Shown: positions 35,985 to 45,940, counted from the stretch's first letter. The stretch is DNA of 64,000 nt from Sphingomonas sanguinis (GCF_019297835.1 NZ_CP079203.1:3290001-3354000), one strand, 5' to 3'. Numbers and translations: made by a program. The notes: generated by a model not told the origin, from the sequence alone.

Positions 35985-36310
35985 CTGCGGCGAGTAATAG
36001 ACGCAGCGGACCCGGGGGCAGTACCCGGCGGCTCCACCATAAAAGGTGGTGTACTTGGACACCGTTTCTGACGGGGCCGAACCAGGATCGACGTGTGTTG
36101 AAAAGCGCTGTTTTCGTTCGGAATGGGACCACCGTAACGGCCCATTACACACAAGTGCCAACGATAACGAAGCACTCGCGATTGCGGCGTAATTGAGGGC
36201 CTCACGGCCTGACATTACACCAAAATAGCGCGGTCGGACCCCACCGGGCAACAGAAGGGGAATCCAGCGGTACGGGGAGCACCGGGCAACAGAAGCTCCC
36301 CACTTTCCTG
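35985..36310 (+). ncRNA. ssrA: Two-piece (permuted) transfer-messenger RNA
   Basis: The acceptor piece comes first and ends in GGCTCCACCA at 36039. After a short intervening segment (36040-36072, removed by processing) the coding piece starts with GGGGCCG at 36073, which pairs over 7 bp with CGGCTCC before the CCA. The tag frame 36157-36192 encodes ANDNEALAIAA then TAA. The T-arm is CCGGG-GGCAGTA-CCCGG, with an unusual loop. This circularly permuted form is characteristic of alphaproteobacteria. tmRNA rescues stalled ribosomes with SmpB. The outer boundaries are approximate. Confidence 0.92.
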
Positions 36311-36316
36311 TTTTTT
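36274..36316 (+). terminator. Rho-independent terminator of ssrA
   Basis: GGGGAGC pairs with GCTCCCC (36274-36280 with 36295-36301), followed by ACTTTCCTG and six T residues. The loop repeats a 16-base text, CACCGGGCAACAGAAG, also found at 36242-36257. Confidence 0.8.
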
Positions 36317-36364
36317 GTGATGCGGGCCGAGGCGCTCCATTCATGCCCGATCAGCTTCCCACCC

Positions 36365-36507
36365 TCCGTTCGCACTTAGCCCTTCGGCTGGCTGGCAAGC
36401 CAGCCGCTCAGGATAAACTTCGGCGGATAGCGCCGAAGTCGAAGTGCACGGGATTCGCGTGCGGCTGGGCGAGGGGCGTGGCCTTCGACTTCGCTCAGGC
36501 TGAACGG
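36365..36507. repeat. Intergenic repeat family C, copy 5 (expanded)
   Basis: The outer arms are CCGTTCGCACTTAGC and GCTCAGGCTGAACGG. The inner half has an additional small palindrome (GGCTGGCAAGCCAGCC near 36389), so this copy is longer than the others. Confidence 0.75.
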
Positions 36508-36527
36508 GGGAAGTTTCCCCTTTCCGT

Positions 36528-36650
36528 ACCCCGGCGAAGGCCGGGGCCCAGGTGCCACCAAGTTTATGGCGCGCTATCCGGCGCGGGGGAGGCAAACCGC
36601 ACCGGCCCACTGCACATTCATCGCAACTGGGCCCCGGCCTCCTCCGGGGC
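36528..36650. repeat. Intergenic repeat family D, copy 4
   Basis: The arms CCCCGGCGAAGGCCGGGGCC and GGCCCCGGCCTCCTCCGGGG are inverted around about 85 bp, adjacent to C copy 5 and 12 bp from the mutS stop. The right arm has diverged at the hairpin loop. Confidence 0.85.
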
Positions 36651-36662
36651 ACGAAAAGGGAC

Positions 36663-39251
36663 TTACCCCTCCCGCGTTAACGCCTTCAGCTTATACAGTG
36701 CATCCAGTGCCTCGCGCGGGGACAGGCTGTCGACGTCGAGCTTCTCCACCTCCGCCCGGATCGCGTCGCATTGCTCCTCTTCGATCTGTGCAGCGGCCGC
36801 AAACAGGGGCAGGTCGTCCAGCCCCGCGGCCAGCCCGCCGGTCTTGGCGCGCCCCGCCTCCAGCTTCGCCAGCACTGATTTGGCGCGCGCCACCGTCGTC
36901 GGCGGCATCCCAGCGAGGCGCGCCACCGCCAGACCGTAGGAGCGATCGGCCGGCCCTTCCGAAACCTCGTGCAGCAGGACCAGTTCGCCCTTCCACTCAC
37001 GCGCACGGACATGGTGGAGCGACAGCGCCTCACACCGCTCGGCCAGCCGGGTCAGCTCGTGATAGTGAGTCGCGAACAGGCAGCGGCAGCGATTATCCTC
37101 ATGGATCGCCTCGACCACCGCCCAGGCGATCGCCAGGCCGTCATAGGTCGAGGTGCCGCGCCCGACCTCGTCGAGGATCACGAAGCTGCGCGGCGTCGCC
37201 TGGGCGAGGATCGCGGCGGTCTCGACCATCTCGACCATGAAGGTCGAGCGTCCGCGTGCGAGATTGTCCGAGGCGCCGACCCGGCTGAACAGCCGGTCGA
37301 CCAGGCCGATCCTAGCATGGGTGGCGGGCACATAAGACCCCGATTGCGCCAGCACCGCGATCAGCGCGTTCTGGCGCAAAAAGGTCGACTTGCCGCCCAT
37401 GTTCGGCCCCGTGACCAGCCAGAGCCGCGAGCTTTCCGACAGCGAACAGTCATTGGCGACGAACCGCTCGCCCGAGCGCGCCACCGCGGCCTCGACCACC
37501 GGATGACGGCCGCCCGTCACATCGAACCAGGCATGGTCGACCAGTTCGGGCCTGACCCAGCCGCCCTCGACCGCACGTTCCGCAAGGCCGCTCGCGACGT
37601 CCAGCCGGGCGAGCGCATCCGCCGTCGCGGCGATCCCTTCGCGCGAGGCGAGCGCGGCGGCGGTCAGTTCCTCCAGATGCGCGGCCTCGGCGGCCAGAGC
37701 ATGGGCGCCTGCCTGCGCGACCTTGCTGGCGACCTCATGCAACTCGGGCGTGTTGAAGCGGACCACCCCCGCCAGCGTCTGGCGATGGGTAAAGCCCGAG
37801 TCCGGTTTCATCAGCGCATCGGCCGAGCGCGCGGGCACCTCGACATGATAGCCCAGCACGCCGTTATGGCGTATCTTCAGCGCGGTGATGCCGGTCTTCT
37901 GGCGGAACTCGGCCTCCAGCGCGGCGATGGCGCGGCGTCCGCCCGCACCCGCATCGCGCAGATCGTCGAGCGCCACGTCATAGCCCGCCGCGATATAGCC
38001 GCCCTCGCTCGCCTCGATCGGCGGCGAGGGGACAAGCGCGCGGCGGAGCAGGTCGATCAGGGCGCCATGGCCGCGCAAACGGGGTGTCGTCTCGCGGAGC
38101 AGGGGAGGGCCGTCGGTCAGTTGCTCGGACAACGCCCAGGCCCCATCGAGACCATCCCGCAGCTGCCCCAGATCGCGCGGGGACCCCCGCCCCGCCGCGA
38201 TCCGGCCGATGGCACGGCCGATATCGGGCAGCGCCCGCAAGGCCGCACGCAAACGCTCGCGAAGCGCGGCATCGTCATGGAAATGCTGCACCAGATCGAG
38301 CCGCGCCTCGATCGCATCGGGGTCCATCAGCGGTGCGCCGATATCCCCCGCCAGCGCCCGCGCACCCGCGCCCGTCACCGTCCGGTCGACCGCATCGAGC
38401 AGCGAGCCCTTGCGCTGGCCGTTGGCGGTCTGGGTCAGCTCCAGGCTCTCGCGCGTCGCCGCGTCGATCGCCATGGCTCCGGCCGCTTGGCTCAGCACGG
38501 GCGGACGGAGGAAGGGCAGGGCCCCCTTGGCGGTGTGGTCGAGATAGGCGACCAGTCCGCCCGCCGCCGACAGCCCGGCACGGCTGAACTGGCCGAACCC
38601 GTCGAGCGTGGCGACGCCGTACAGCCGCTTCAGCCGGTCCTCGCCGCTACCGCTGTCGAAGGTCGAAGAGGGGCGCAACGTCGTCGCGGCATCGGCATGG
38701 GCCGCGTTCTCGGCGGCGACCACTTCGGCGGCGGCCAGGCGGGCGAGTTCGGCCCCCAGTGCGTCGGCCTTCACGTCGATCACGACGAACCGCCCGGTCG
38801 AGATGTCGGCGGCGGCCAGCGCCACCGCGCCGCCCGCTTCGCCGATCGCGACGCACCAATTGTCGCATTTGGCATCGAGCAGCGCCTCTTCGGTCAGCGT
38901 GCCCGCGGTGACAACCCGCACGATTCCGCGCGCGACCAGCGCCTTGGACCCGCCGCGTGCCTTGGCTTCGGCAGGCGTCTCGGTCTGTTCGGCGATGGCG
39001 ACGCGGTGCCCGGCCTTGATCAGGCGCTGCAGATAGGCAGTCGCGGCATGGACCGGCACGCCGCACATCGGAATCTTCTCGCCTTCATGCTCCCCGCGCG
39101 AGGTCAGCGCGATGTCGAGCACGCCCGAGGCGATGCGCGCATCGTCGAAGAACAACTCGAAGAAATCGCCCATCCGGTAAAAGAGCAGGCAATCCTCGGC
39201 CTCGGCCTTCAGCGTCAGATACTGCGCCATCATCGGGGTGGGGGTGGTCAT
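36663..39251 (-). CDS. mutS: DNA mismatch repair protein MutS
   Basis: Encodes 862 residues. The mismatch-reading motif is F30-F31-E32 in YRMGDFFELFFDDA. The ATPase has Walker A TGPNMGGKSTFLRQ, Walker B-type VILDEVGRGTSTYDG and LFATHYHEL. Length and domain order are normal for MutS. It binds mismatches and recruits MutL. It is monocistronic here and divergent from the malic enzyme gene. Confidence 0.98.
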   Translation of the reverse strand: MTTPTPMMAQYLTLKAEAEDCLLFYRMGDFFELFFDDARIASGVLDIALTSRGEHEGEKIPMCGVPVHAATAYLQRLIKAGHRVAIAEQTETPAEAKARGGSKALVARGIVRVVTAGTLTEEALLDAKCDNWCVAIGEAGGAVALAAADISTGRFVVIDVKADALGAELARLAAAEVVAAENAAHADAATTLRPSSTFDSGSGEDRLKRLYGVATLDGFGQFSRAGLSAAGGLVAYLDHTAKGALPFLRPPVLSQAAGAMAIDAATRESLELTQTANGQRKGSLLDAVDRTVTGAGARALAGDIGAPLMDPDAIEARLDLVQHFHDDAALRERLRAALRALPDIGRAIGRIAAGRGSPRDLGQLRDGLDGAWALSEQLTDGPPLLRETTPRLRGHGALIDLLRRALVPSPPIEASEGGYIAAGYDVALDDLRDAGAGGRRAIAALEAEFRQKTGITALKIRHNGVLGYHVEVPARSADALMKPDSGFTHRQTLAGVVRFNTPELHEVASKVAQAGAHALAAEAAHLEELTAAALASREGIAATADALARLDVASGLAERAVEGGWVRPELVDHAWFDVTGGRHPVVEAAVARSGERFVANDCSLSESSRLWLVTGPNMGGKSTFLRQNALIAVLAQSGSYVPATHARIGLVDRLFSRVGASDNLARGRSTFMVEMVETAAILAQATPRSFVILDEVGRGTSTYDGLAIAWAVVEAIHEDNRCRCLFATHYHELTRLAERCEALSLHHVRAREWKGELVLLHEVSEGPADRSYGLAVARLAGMPPTTVARAKSVLAKLEAGRAKTGGLAAGLDDLPLFAAAAQIEEEQCDAIRAEVEKLDVDSLSPREALDALYKLKALTREG

Positions 39252-39561
39252 CGAGACGTCGGTTCCAGATTCAAAACGGCCATTGGAAGGGCCGATCGAT
39301 CGCGACGGCCCGGTCCATGGAAGGGGATGGCCGGCTATAGCGGCGGGTGGATCGACTGGCGAGGCTCAGCTCCAGTCTCCTCGCTATCCAGCTTGTCGAT
39401 GTTGCGACGCAGCATCACTGGTCATGAAACAGCTGAGCCAATCGCCACCATAATCCGGCTTGTTCGAACGGCAAAACTCCCGCGTGACAGGGTTGTCAGC
39501 CACGCCCGAAAGCTTCAAGAGCCGTAGCGTCCTTGTATCCACAGCATCGAAGGCCGCGCGC
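39252..39561. other. 310-bp divergent intergenic region, mutS / malic enzyme
   Basis: No gene, RNA or family A-E repeat is seen. It must contain promoters for both flanking genes; no clear boxes could be assigned by eye. Confidence 0.6.
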
Positions 39562-41820
39562 ATGTCCGACGAACCCACCGACCAGTTCTCCGAGCGCGAG
39601 GCCCTGCTGTTCCATTCCGAGGGACGCCCCGGCAAGATCGAGATCATCGCGTCCAAGCCGATGGCGACGCAGCGTGATCTAGCGCTGGCCTATTCGCCCG
39701 GCGTCGCGGTGCCGGTGCTGGCCATCGCCGAAGACCCCGCCACCGCGTACGACTATACCGCCAAGGGCAATCTGGTCGCGGTCATCTCCAACGGCACCGC
39801 GATCCTGGGTCTCGGCAATCTGGGCGCGCTGGCGTCCAAGCCGGTGATGGAAGGCAAGGCGGTGCTCTTCAAGCGCTTCGCCGATGTCGACTCGATCGAC
39901 ATCGAGCTGAAGACCGAGGATGTCGACCGGATCATCGACGCGATCGAGCTTATGGAGCCGAGCTTCGGCGGCATCAACCTGGAAGACATCAAGGCCCCCG
40001 AATGCTTCATCATCGAGCAGACCCTGCGCGAGCGGATGAACATTCCGGTCTTCCATGACGACCAGCACGGCACCGCGATCATCTGCGCGGCGGGCCTCAT
40101 CAATGCCTGTCTGCTGACCAAGCGGCGGCTGGACGAGATCAAGGTCGTCGTCAACGGCGCGGGCGCGGCGGCGATCGCCTGCACCGAGCTGATGAAGGCG
40201 ATGGGCGTGCGCCACGACAACGTCATCATGTGCGACCGCACCGGCGTGATCTATCAGGGTCGCGACGACATCAACCAGTGGCAGTCGGCGCACGCCGCCG
40301 CCACCGATCGCCGCACCCTGACCGAGGCGCTGCACGGCGCCGACGTGTTCCTGGGCCTGTCGGCGGCGGGTGCGCTGAAGCCCGAGATGGTCAAGGACAT
40401 GGCCCCCTCGCCGATCATCTTCGCGATGGCCAATCCGGAGCCGGAAATCCGCCCCGAGCTGGCGAAGGCCGCGCGCCCCGACGCGATCGTGGCGACCGGG
40501 CGTTCGGACTATCCGAACCAGGTCAACAACGTCATCGGCTTCCCCTTCATCTTCCGCGGCGCGCTCGACGTGCGCGCGACCGGCATCAATGACGAGATGA
40601 AGATCGCCGCCGCCAACGCGATCGCCGAACTGGCGCGCCAGCGCGTGCCGGAGGAAGTGGCGCTGGCCTATGGCACGCAGCACAGCTTCGGCCCGGAATA
40701 TATCATCCCGGCGCCGTTCGATCCGCGCCTGATGGAGCTGGTCCCCTCGGCGGTGGCCAAGGCGGCGATGGACTCGGGCGTGGCGACGCGACCGATCCTG
40801 GACATGGATGCCTATCGCCAGAAGCTGCGTGCGCGCCTGAACCCGACGACCTCGGTGCTGACACTCGCTTACGAGGGGGCCCGCGCGCACCCGAAGCGCG
40901 TGCTCTTCGCCGAGGGCGAAGAGGAAGTCGTGCTGCGCGCCGCCATCGCCTTCAAGGAGGGCGGTTACGGCACGCCGGTGCTGGTCGGTCGCGACGACGT
41001 CTATGACCGCTTGGCCGCGCTGGGCGTCACCAACCCCAAGGAATATGAAGTCCATAACAGCCGCACCTCCGAGATGGTGCCGCAGATGGTCGACTTCCTC
41101 TACGAGCGTCTCCAGCGCCGCGGTTATCTGCGTCGCGACGCAGAGCGGATGATCAACCAGGACCGCAACATTTTCGGCTCGGTCATGCTTCAGCTGGGCC
41201 AGGCCGATGCGATGATCACCGGCATCACCCGCACCTATGCGCAGAGCTTCCGCGAAATCCGCCGGGTCATCGATCCCGTCGATGGCAAGGTGCCGTTCGG
41301 CATCCATCTGCTCGTCGGGCAGAGCCACACCGTCTTCATCGCCGACACCACGGTCAACGAGCGTCCCTCGGGCGAGGAACTGGCCGACATCGCCGAGCGC
41401 ACCGCTGCGGTGGCGCGTCGCATGGGGCATGAGCCGCGCGTAGCGTTCCTGTCCTATTCGACCTTCGGCAATCCCGAAGGCCAGTGGATCGACAATGTCC
41501 GCGACGGCGTGGCGGCGCTCGACAAGCGGCAGGTCGGTTTCGAATATGAAGGCGACATGTCGCCCGACGTCGCGCTGAACCCGAAGCAGATGGCGAACTT
41601 CCCCTTCTCGCGCCTGTCGGGTCCGGCGAACGTCCTCATCATGCCGGGTCTCCAGTCGGCCAATATTTCGGCCAAGCTGCTCCGCGAACTCGGCGGCGAC
41701 AGCATGATCGGCCCGATGCTGATCGGCATGGAAAAGCCGGTGCAGATCGCGCCGATGACCTCGACGGCGGGGGACTTGGTGACGCTGGCGGTGCTGGCGG
41801 CGGGCGGCATCGCGCGCTGA
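39562..41820 (+). CDS. maeB: NADP-dependent malic enzyme fused to phosphotransacetylase-like domain
   Basis: Encodes 752 residues from the ATG at 39562, where the MaeB-like N-terminus begins. Residues 1 to about 420 are the malic enzyme (SPGVAVPVLAI, AFSxxHDDQHGTAI-type FHDDQHGTAIICAAG, VNGAGAAAIACTELM). The C-terminal half is a phosphate acetyltransferase-like domain (RVLFAEGEEEVVLRAA, LFxSYSTFGNPEG-type). It decarboxylates malate to pyruvate with NADP+; the C-terminal domain is usually regulatory, binding acetyl-CoA. A terminator follows. Confidence 0.95.
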   Translation: MSDEPTDQFSEREALLFHSEGRPGKIEIIASKPMATQRDLALAYSPGVAVPVLAIAEDPATAYDYTAKGNLVAVISNGTAILGLGNLGALASKPVMEGKAVLFKRFADVDSIDIELKTEDVDRIIDAIELMEPSFGGINLEDIKAPECFIIEQTLRERMNIPVFHDDQHGTAIICAAGLINACLLTKRRLDEIKVVVNGAGAAAIACTELMKAMGVRHDNVIMCDRTGVIYQGRDDINQWQSAHAAATDRRTLTEALHGADVFLGLSAAGALKPEMVKDMAPSPIIFAMANPEPEIRPELAKAARPDAIVATGRSDYPNQVNNVIGFPFIFRGALDVRATGINDEMKIAAANAIAELARQRVPEEVALAYGTQHSFGPEYIIPAPFDPRLMELVPSAVAKAAMDSGVATRPILDMDAYRQKLRARLNPTTSVLTLAYEGARAHPKRVLFAEGEEEVVLRAAIAFKEGGYGTPVLVGRDDVYDRLAALGVTNPKEYEVHNSRTSEMVPQMVDFLYERLQRRGYLRRDAERMINQDRNIFGSVMLQLGQADAMITGITRTYAQSFREIRRVIDPVDGKVPFGIHLLVGQSHTVFIADTTVNERPSGEELADIAERTAAVARRMGHEPRVAFLSYSTFGNPEGQWIDNVRDGVAALDKRQVGFEYEGDMSPDVALNPKQMANFPFSRLSGPANVLIMPGLQSANISAKLLRELGGDSMIGPMLIGMEKPVQIAPMTSTAGDLVTLAVLAAGGIAR

Positions 41821-41841
41821 TCTTCGTCGGACGTTAGGAAA

Positions 41842-41880
41842 GGGGGGCTGGGTAGCGAGGGTTGCCCGGCCCCCTTTTTA
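41842..41880 (+). terminator. Rho-independent terminator after maeB
   Basis: The arms GGGGGCTGGG and CCCGGCCCCC are followed by TTTTTA, about 20 bp past the stop. A family A repeat begins at its end. Confidence 0.88.
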
Positions 41881-42009
41881 TTCCTCCCCGGCACGGGGAG
41901 GGGGACCATGCGCAGCATGGTGGAGGGGGATCGCCACAAAGGTAGATCCTTGTGGAAGCCCCCCTCCGTCAGGGCTGCGCCCTGCCACCTCCCCGTGTCG
42001 GGGAGGATT
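41880..42009. repeat. Intergenic repeat family A, copy 2
   Basis: A 130-bp element from ATTCCTCCCCGGCACGGGG to CCCCGTGTCGGGGAGGATT. The inner parts are the same as copy 1 but in reverse order (GGTGGAGGGG before CTCCGTCAGGGCTGCGCCC), so it is inserted in the opposite orientation. Confidence 0.85.
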
Positions 42010-42132
42010 GTGCCCGTAAAACCACAACTCTACCCAGTCACATTCCGGTCATTACGCTGTCGTGCGCGTGTCACGCACCGGCCCCATGCGCCCGCCCCAT
42101 AGGTTAACAAAAGCCATTGGGGGCCAGAGTAG

Positions 42133-44523
42133 ATGGTAAAGTTTCTGATCGGTGTCGCGCCGCTGGCGCTGATCGCATCGGGTGCGTCGGCGCAGACGCT
42201 GCCCGCACAAGCCGCCGTTACCGGAGCCACCGCCGATCCGGTCGCGACCGACCCCACGCCGCCCGAGGGGGAGCAGGCCAATATACCGGCCGATGTCGTC
42301 GTGCTCGGCTTCGGCCAGAGCCGCCAGGTGCAGACGATCACCGCCGCCGATCTCGACCGGCTGACTCCGGGCACCTCGCCGCTGAAGGCCATTTCCAAGC
42401 TGCCGGGCGTCAATTTCCAGTCGGCCGATCCGTTCGGTGCCTATGAATGGTCGACCCGCATCTCGCTTCGCGGGTTCAACCAGAACCAGCTGGGCTTCAC
42501 GCTCGACGGCGTGCCGCTGGGCGACATGAGCTATGGCCCGACGAACGGCCTGCACATCAGCCGCGCGATCATTTCCGAGAATATCGCCTCGACCAGCGTG
42601 GCGCAGGGCGCGGGCGCGCTCGGCACCGCCTCGACCAGCAATCTGGGCGGCACCATCCAGTTCACCAGCCGCGCGCCGTCCGACACCGCCGCGCTCGCCG
42701 CCTCGGGCACCTATGGCAGCAACGACACGATCCGCGCCTTCGTCCGTGCCGACAGCGGCGATCTGGGCGGCGGCTTGAAGGGCTATCTGAGCTATTCCTA
42801 TCTGACCACCGACAAGTGGAAGGGTTTCGGCAGCCAGCGCCAGCATCAGGCCAATGCCAAGATCGTGAAGGACTTCGGCGACCGGGGATCGATCACCGGC
42901 TTCTTCAATTTCTCGGATCGTCGCGAGAACGACTATCAGGACCTGAGCCTCGATATCATCAAGCGTCGCGGCTATTATAACGACAACATCACCAACGATT
43001 ATCCGCTCGCGATCCTCTATGCCAAGCAGGCGACCAACGGCGCGGCGGCCGCGGCCTATGCGCGCGCCAATAACGGGTCGCTGACCGGCTTTTCCGCGCC
43101 CTATGCAGGGATCGGCATCGGCCTGCCGACCGGCATCACGCTGGACGACGGCTATTATGACGCGGCGGGGCTGCGCCGCGACTATCTGGGCGGCGTGACC
43201 TTTGCGGCCAAGCTGACCGAGGCGCTGTCGCTGACCTCGACCAGCTATTATCACCATAACAAGGGCCAGGGTTCGTGGATCACGCCCTACAGCCCGACGG
43301 TAGCGGGCGCGCCCAATGCCGATGGCACGCCGATCACCAACCCCGCGCCGCTGTCGTTCCGCACGACCGAGTACAGCCTCGACCGCGCGGGCACGATCGC
43401 CAAGCTGGCACTGACCACCGGCGCGAACAAGCTGGAACTGACCGGCTGGTATGAGAGCAACACGCTGCACCAGGCGCGTCGCCTCTATGGCATGACCGAC
43501 ACCGCGACGCCGAACCGCAACGCACTGGATTTCCAGAGCAATCCGATGGCGACCACCTGGAACGGCAAGTACGACACCGAGACGCTGCAATATTCGGTCG
43601 GCGACACGCTCGACATCGGCCAGCTGACCCTCAACGGCGGCTGGAAGGGGATGCGGGTCCGCAATCAGGCGAATACGCTGGCCGGCACGCTGGCACGCGG
43701 CCGGATCAAGAGCGAGGACTGGTTCCTGCCCCAGGTCGGCGCGGTGCTGCACCTGGGCAACCAGGCCGAAGTCTTCGCCAGCTATACCGAGAATATGCGC
43801 GCCTTCATCGCGGCGGCGACGGCGGCGCCCTTCTCGATCAGCCAGGCGGCGTTCAATTCGGTCGCGGGCACCGTGCGGCCTGAAAAGTCGAAGACGGCCG
43901 AAGGCGGCGTCCGCTACCGTACCGGCGGGCTGCAGCTGTCGGCGGTCGGTTATTATATCGACTTTTCCGACCGTCTTCTGACCTATTCGGTCGGCACCGC
44001 GATCCAGGGAATTCCGCCGACGCTGAACAATGTCGGCGGCGTGGAAAGCTATGGCGCGGAGGTTTCGGCCTTTTACCGCCTGACCTCGGCCTTCTCGGTG
44101 CTGGCCAGCTATTCCTACAACCATGCCACCTATCAGCAGACGGTGCGCGACGGCTCGGGCAATCTGCTCGCCGAAAAGGGGCGTTACGTCGTCGACACGC
44201 CGCAGAACATGGTCAAGGGCGAGCTGGTCTATGACGACAGCCGGTTCTTCGGCCGGGTCGGCGCGGACTATATGTCGAAGCGCTACTTCACCTATCTGAA
44301 CGACCAGTCGGTCGCGGGCCGCGTGCTGGTCGATGCCAGCATCGGCTATCGCTTCCCCAAGGAATGGGGCGCCTTCTCGATCGAGGGCAGCGTGATTAAC
44401 CTGACCGACAAGCGGTACATCTCGACCATCGGCACCAACGGCTACACCGCCAGCGGCGACAACCAGACGCTGCTCGCGGGCGCGCCGCGCCAGTGGTTCG
44501 TGACGCTGAAGAAGGGGTTCTGA
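42133..44523 (+). CDS. TonB-dependent outer-membrane receptor
   Basis: Encodes 796 residues. The signal peptide is 1-21 (ending GASAQ). The plug domain includes ITAADLDRLTPGTSPLKAI, LPGVNFQSADPFG and SLRGFNQNQLGFTLDGVPLG. The rest is a 22-strand-type barrel ending in Phe (QWFVTLKKGF), needed for outer-membrane insertion. The substrate is unknown; there are no transport or sigma/anti-sigma genes next to it to help. The TonB box is probably in the segment around residue 55-60 (DVVVLGF). Confidence 0.92.
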   Translation: MVKFLIGVAPLALIASGASAQTLPAQAAVTGATADPVATDPTPPEGEQANIPADVVVLGFGQSRQVQTITAADLDRLTPGTSPLKAISKLPGVNFQSADPFGAYEWSTRISLRGFNQNQLGFTLDGVPLGDMSYGPTNGLHISRAIISENIASTSVAQGAGALGTASTSNLGGTIQFTSRAPSDTAALAASGTYGSNDTIRAFVRADSGDLGGGLKGYLSYSYLTTDKWKGFGSQRQHQANAKIVKDFGDRGSITGFFNFSDRRENDYQDLSLDIIKRRGYYNDNITNDYPLAILYAKQATNGAAAAAYARANNGSLTGFSAPYAGIGIGLPTGITLDDGYYDAAGLRRDYLGGVTFAAKLTEALSLTSTSYYHHNKGQGSWITPYSPTVAGAPNADGTPITNPAPLSFRTTEYSLDRAGTIAKLALTTGANKLELTGWYESNTLHQARRLYGMTDTATPNRNALDFQSNPMATTWNGKYDTETLQYSVGDTLDIGQLTLNGGWKGMRVRNQANTLAGTLARGRIKSEDWFLPQVGAVLHLGNQAEVFASYTENMRAFIAAATAAPFSISQAAFNSVAGTVRPEKSKTAEGGVRYRTGGLQLSAVGYYIDFSDRLLTYSVGTAIQGIPPTLNNVGGVESYGAEVSAFYRLTSAFSVLASYSYNHATYQQTVRDGSGNLLAEKGRYVVDTPQNMVKGELVYDDSRFFGRVGADYMSKRYFTYLNDQSVAGRVLVDASIGYRFPKEWGAFSIEGSVINLTDKRYISTIGTNGYTASGDNQTLLAGAPRQWFVTLKKGF

Positions 44524-44544
44524 GCCTCAACCTATCCGTATGAC

Positions 44545-44653
44545 GCTCCCCTCCCGCAAGCGGGAGGGGATGGGGGAGGGCAGGAGTCTCACCGAGACCA
44601 TCGCTTGCGGCTTGCCCCCACCCCAAACCCCTCCCCCCTGCCGGGAGGAGGGG
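44545..44653. repeat. Intergenic repeat family B, copy 2
   Basis: The left arm CTCCCCTCCCGCAAGCGGG is a hairpin of its own. A middle block contains GTCTCACCGAGACCATCGC, and the right arm is CCCCTCCCCCCTGCCGGGAGG. It lies between converging genes. Confidence 0.82.
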
Positions 44654-44656
44654 CTT

Positions 44657-45940
44657 TTACACCGCCCAAGACCCGATATCCGCCTGCTCCCCGATCAACG
44701 CCAGGCCATGCGCGATCGAAGTCAGTTCCCCCCCGGTTGCGATCTTCTCGCCCCCGAAGCGCAGCTCGAACATTCGCCGGATCGCGGGCATCAGCGAGGT
44801 GCCGCCGGTCAGGAAAACCCGGTCGATCGCGCCCGCCTCGGTCGCGGCGGCGGTCAGTGCCCGGTCGACCGCCTGCTCGATCCGCGCCAGGTCGGGCGCG
44901 ATCCAGCTCTCGAAATCCTTGCGGGCCACATCCGCCTGGATCGACAGGCCGCCGCCCTCGAAGCGGAACTTCGCCTCCTCCGCCGCCGACAGGTCGCGCT
45001 TCACCCGGCCGACCGCATCGTAGAGGCGGTATCCCTGCTCCTCCTCGATGATTGCGATCATCCGTCCGATGGCGTCGGGGTCGAGCGCGGCGCGGCGCAG
45101 CTTTTCCAGTTCCGCCAGCGTCTTGCGATTGCGCATCAGCGCCAGCCGCGACCAGTCGCCGAAATCGGCGAAATAACCGCGCGGAATTTCCAGGACCTTG
45201 TCGAACGAGCGATATTTTCCGCCTGCGCCCAGCAGCGGCAGGACCAGATGGTCGATCAGCTTCTGGTCGAACCGGTCGCCCGCGATCCCGACACCGGCAT
45301 GGCCCAGCGGCTCGCACCGCCGATCCGCGCCGGGGGCGGCGATACGCACGACCGAAAAGTCGCTGGTGCCGCCGCCGAAATCGGCGACCAGCACGGTGGC
45401 AGGCTCGGTGATCCGCGAAGCATAGCTGAATGCCGCGCCCAGCGGTTCATAGACATAATGGATTTCGGCCCCGAGCCGCGCGAACATCGCGTCGTAACGC
45501 TGGCGGGCCAAGGCCTCGTCGGGCCGGTGCCCGGCATATTCGACCGGTCGCCCGACGACGATCCGTGTCGCCCTGCCGTCGAGCGCACCGCCGCTGCGTG
45601 CCGCCATCCGGTCCAGAAAGGCGCGACCCAGTTCCTCGAAGCGATAGCGTTTGTCGAACACGGTCGCGTGCTCGAAGACGGGCGAGGCGGCGACCGACTT
45701 GAACGACTGGATGAACCGGCTGCCGCCCGGAAAGTCGAGATATTCGGCGATGGCCCATGGCCCCGCCTCGACCTCGATCCCGTCATCCTCCCAGAAGCAC
45801 AGGGCCGAACGGAAGACGGGGTCTTCGCCCTTCGGTGCCTTGAGGGGGACGAGATGCGATTCGCCCCCGTCGGCGCGGGCGACGACCGAATTGGTGGTGC
45901 CGAAGTCGATACCGAGGCTGCGGGGCGGAGTGTCGGTCAT
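44657..45940 (-). CDS. YegD-like Hsp70 family protein (actin-fold ATPase)
   Basis: Encodes 427 residues. The nucleotide site is marked by GIDFGTTNSVVARADGG at the N-terminus, VADFGGGTSDFSV in the middle and FLTGGTSLMPAIRRMF near the C-terminus. The protein ends after the ATPase domain, with no peptide-binding domain, as in E. coli YegD. The client or function is unknown. It is monocistronic between family B repeats. Confidence 0.9.
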   Translation of the reverse strand: MTDTPPRSLGIDFGTTNSVVARADGGESHLVPLKAPKGEDPVFRSALCFWEDDGIEVEAGPWAIAEYLDFPGGSRFIQSFKSVAASPVFEHATVFDKRYRFEELGRAFLDRMAARSGGALDGRATRIVVGRPVEYAGHRPDEALARQRYDAMFARLGAEIHYVYEPLGAAFSYASRITEPATVLVADFGGGTSDFSVVRIAAPGADRRCEPLGHAGVGIAGDRFDQKLIDHLVLPLLGAGGKYRSFDKVLEIPRGYFADFGDWSRLALMRNRKTLAELEKLRRAALDPDAIGRMIAIIEEEQGYRLYDAVGRVKRDLSAAEEAKFRFEGGGLSIQADVARKDFESWIAPDLARIEQAVDRALTAAATEAGAIDRVFLTGGTSLMPAIRRMFELRFGGEKIATGGELTSIAHGLALIGEQADIGSWAV

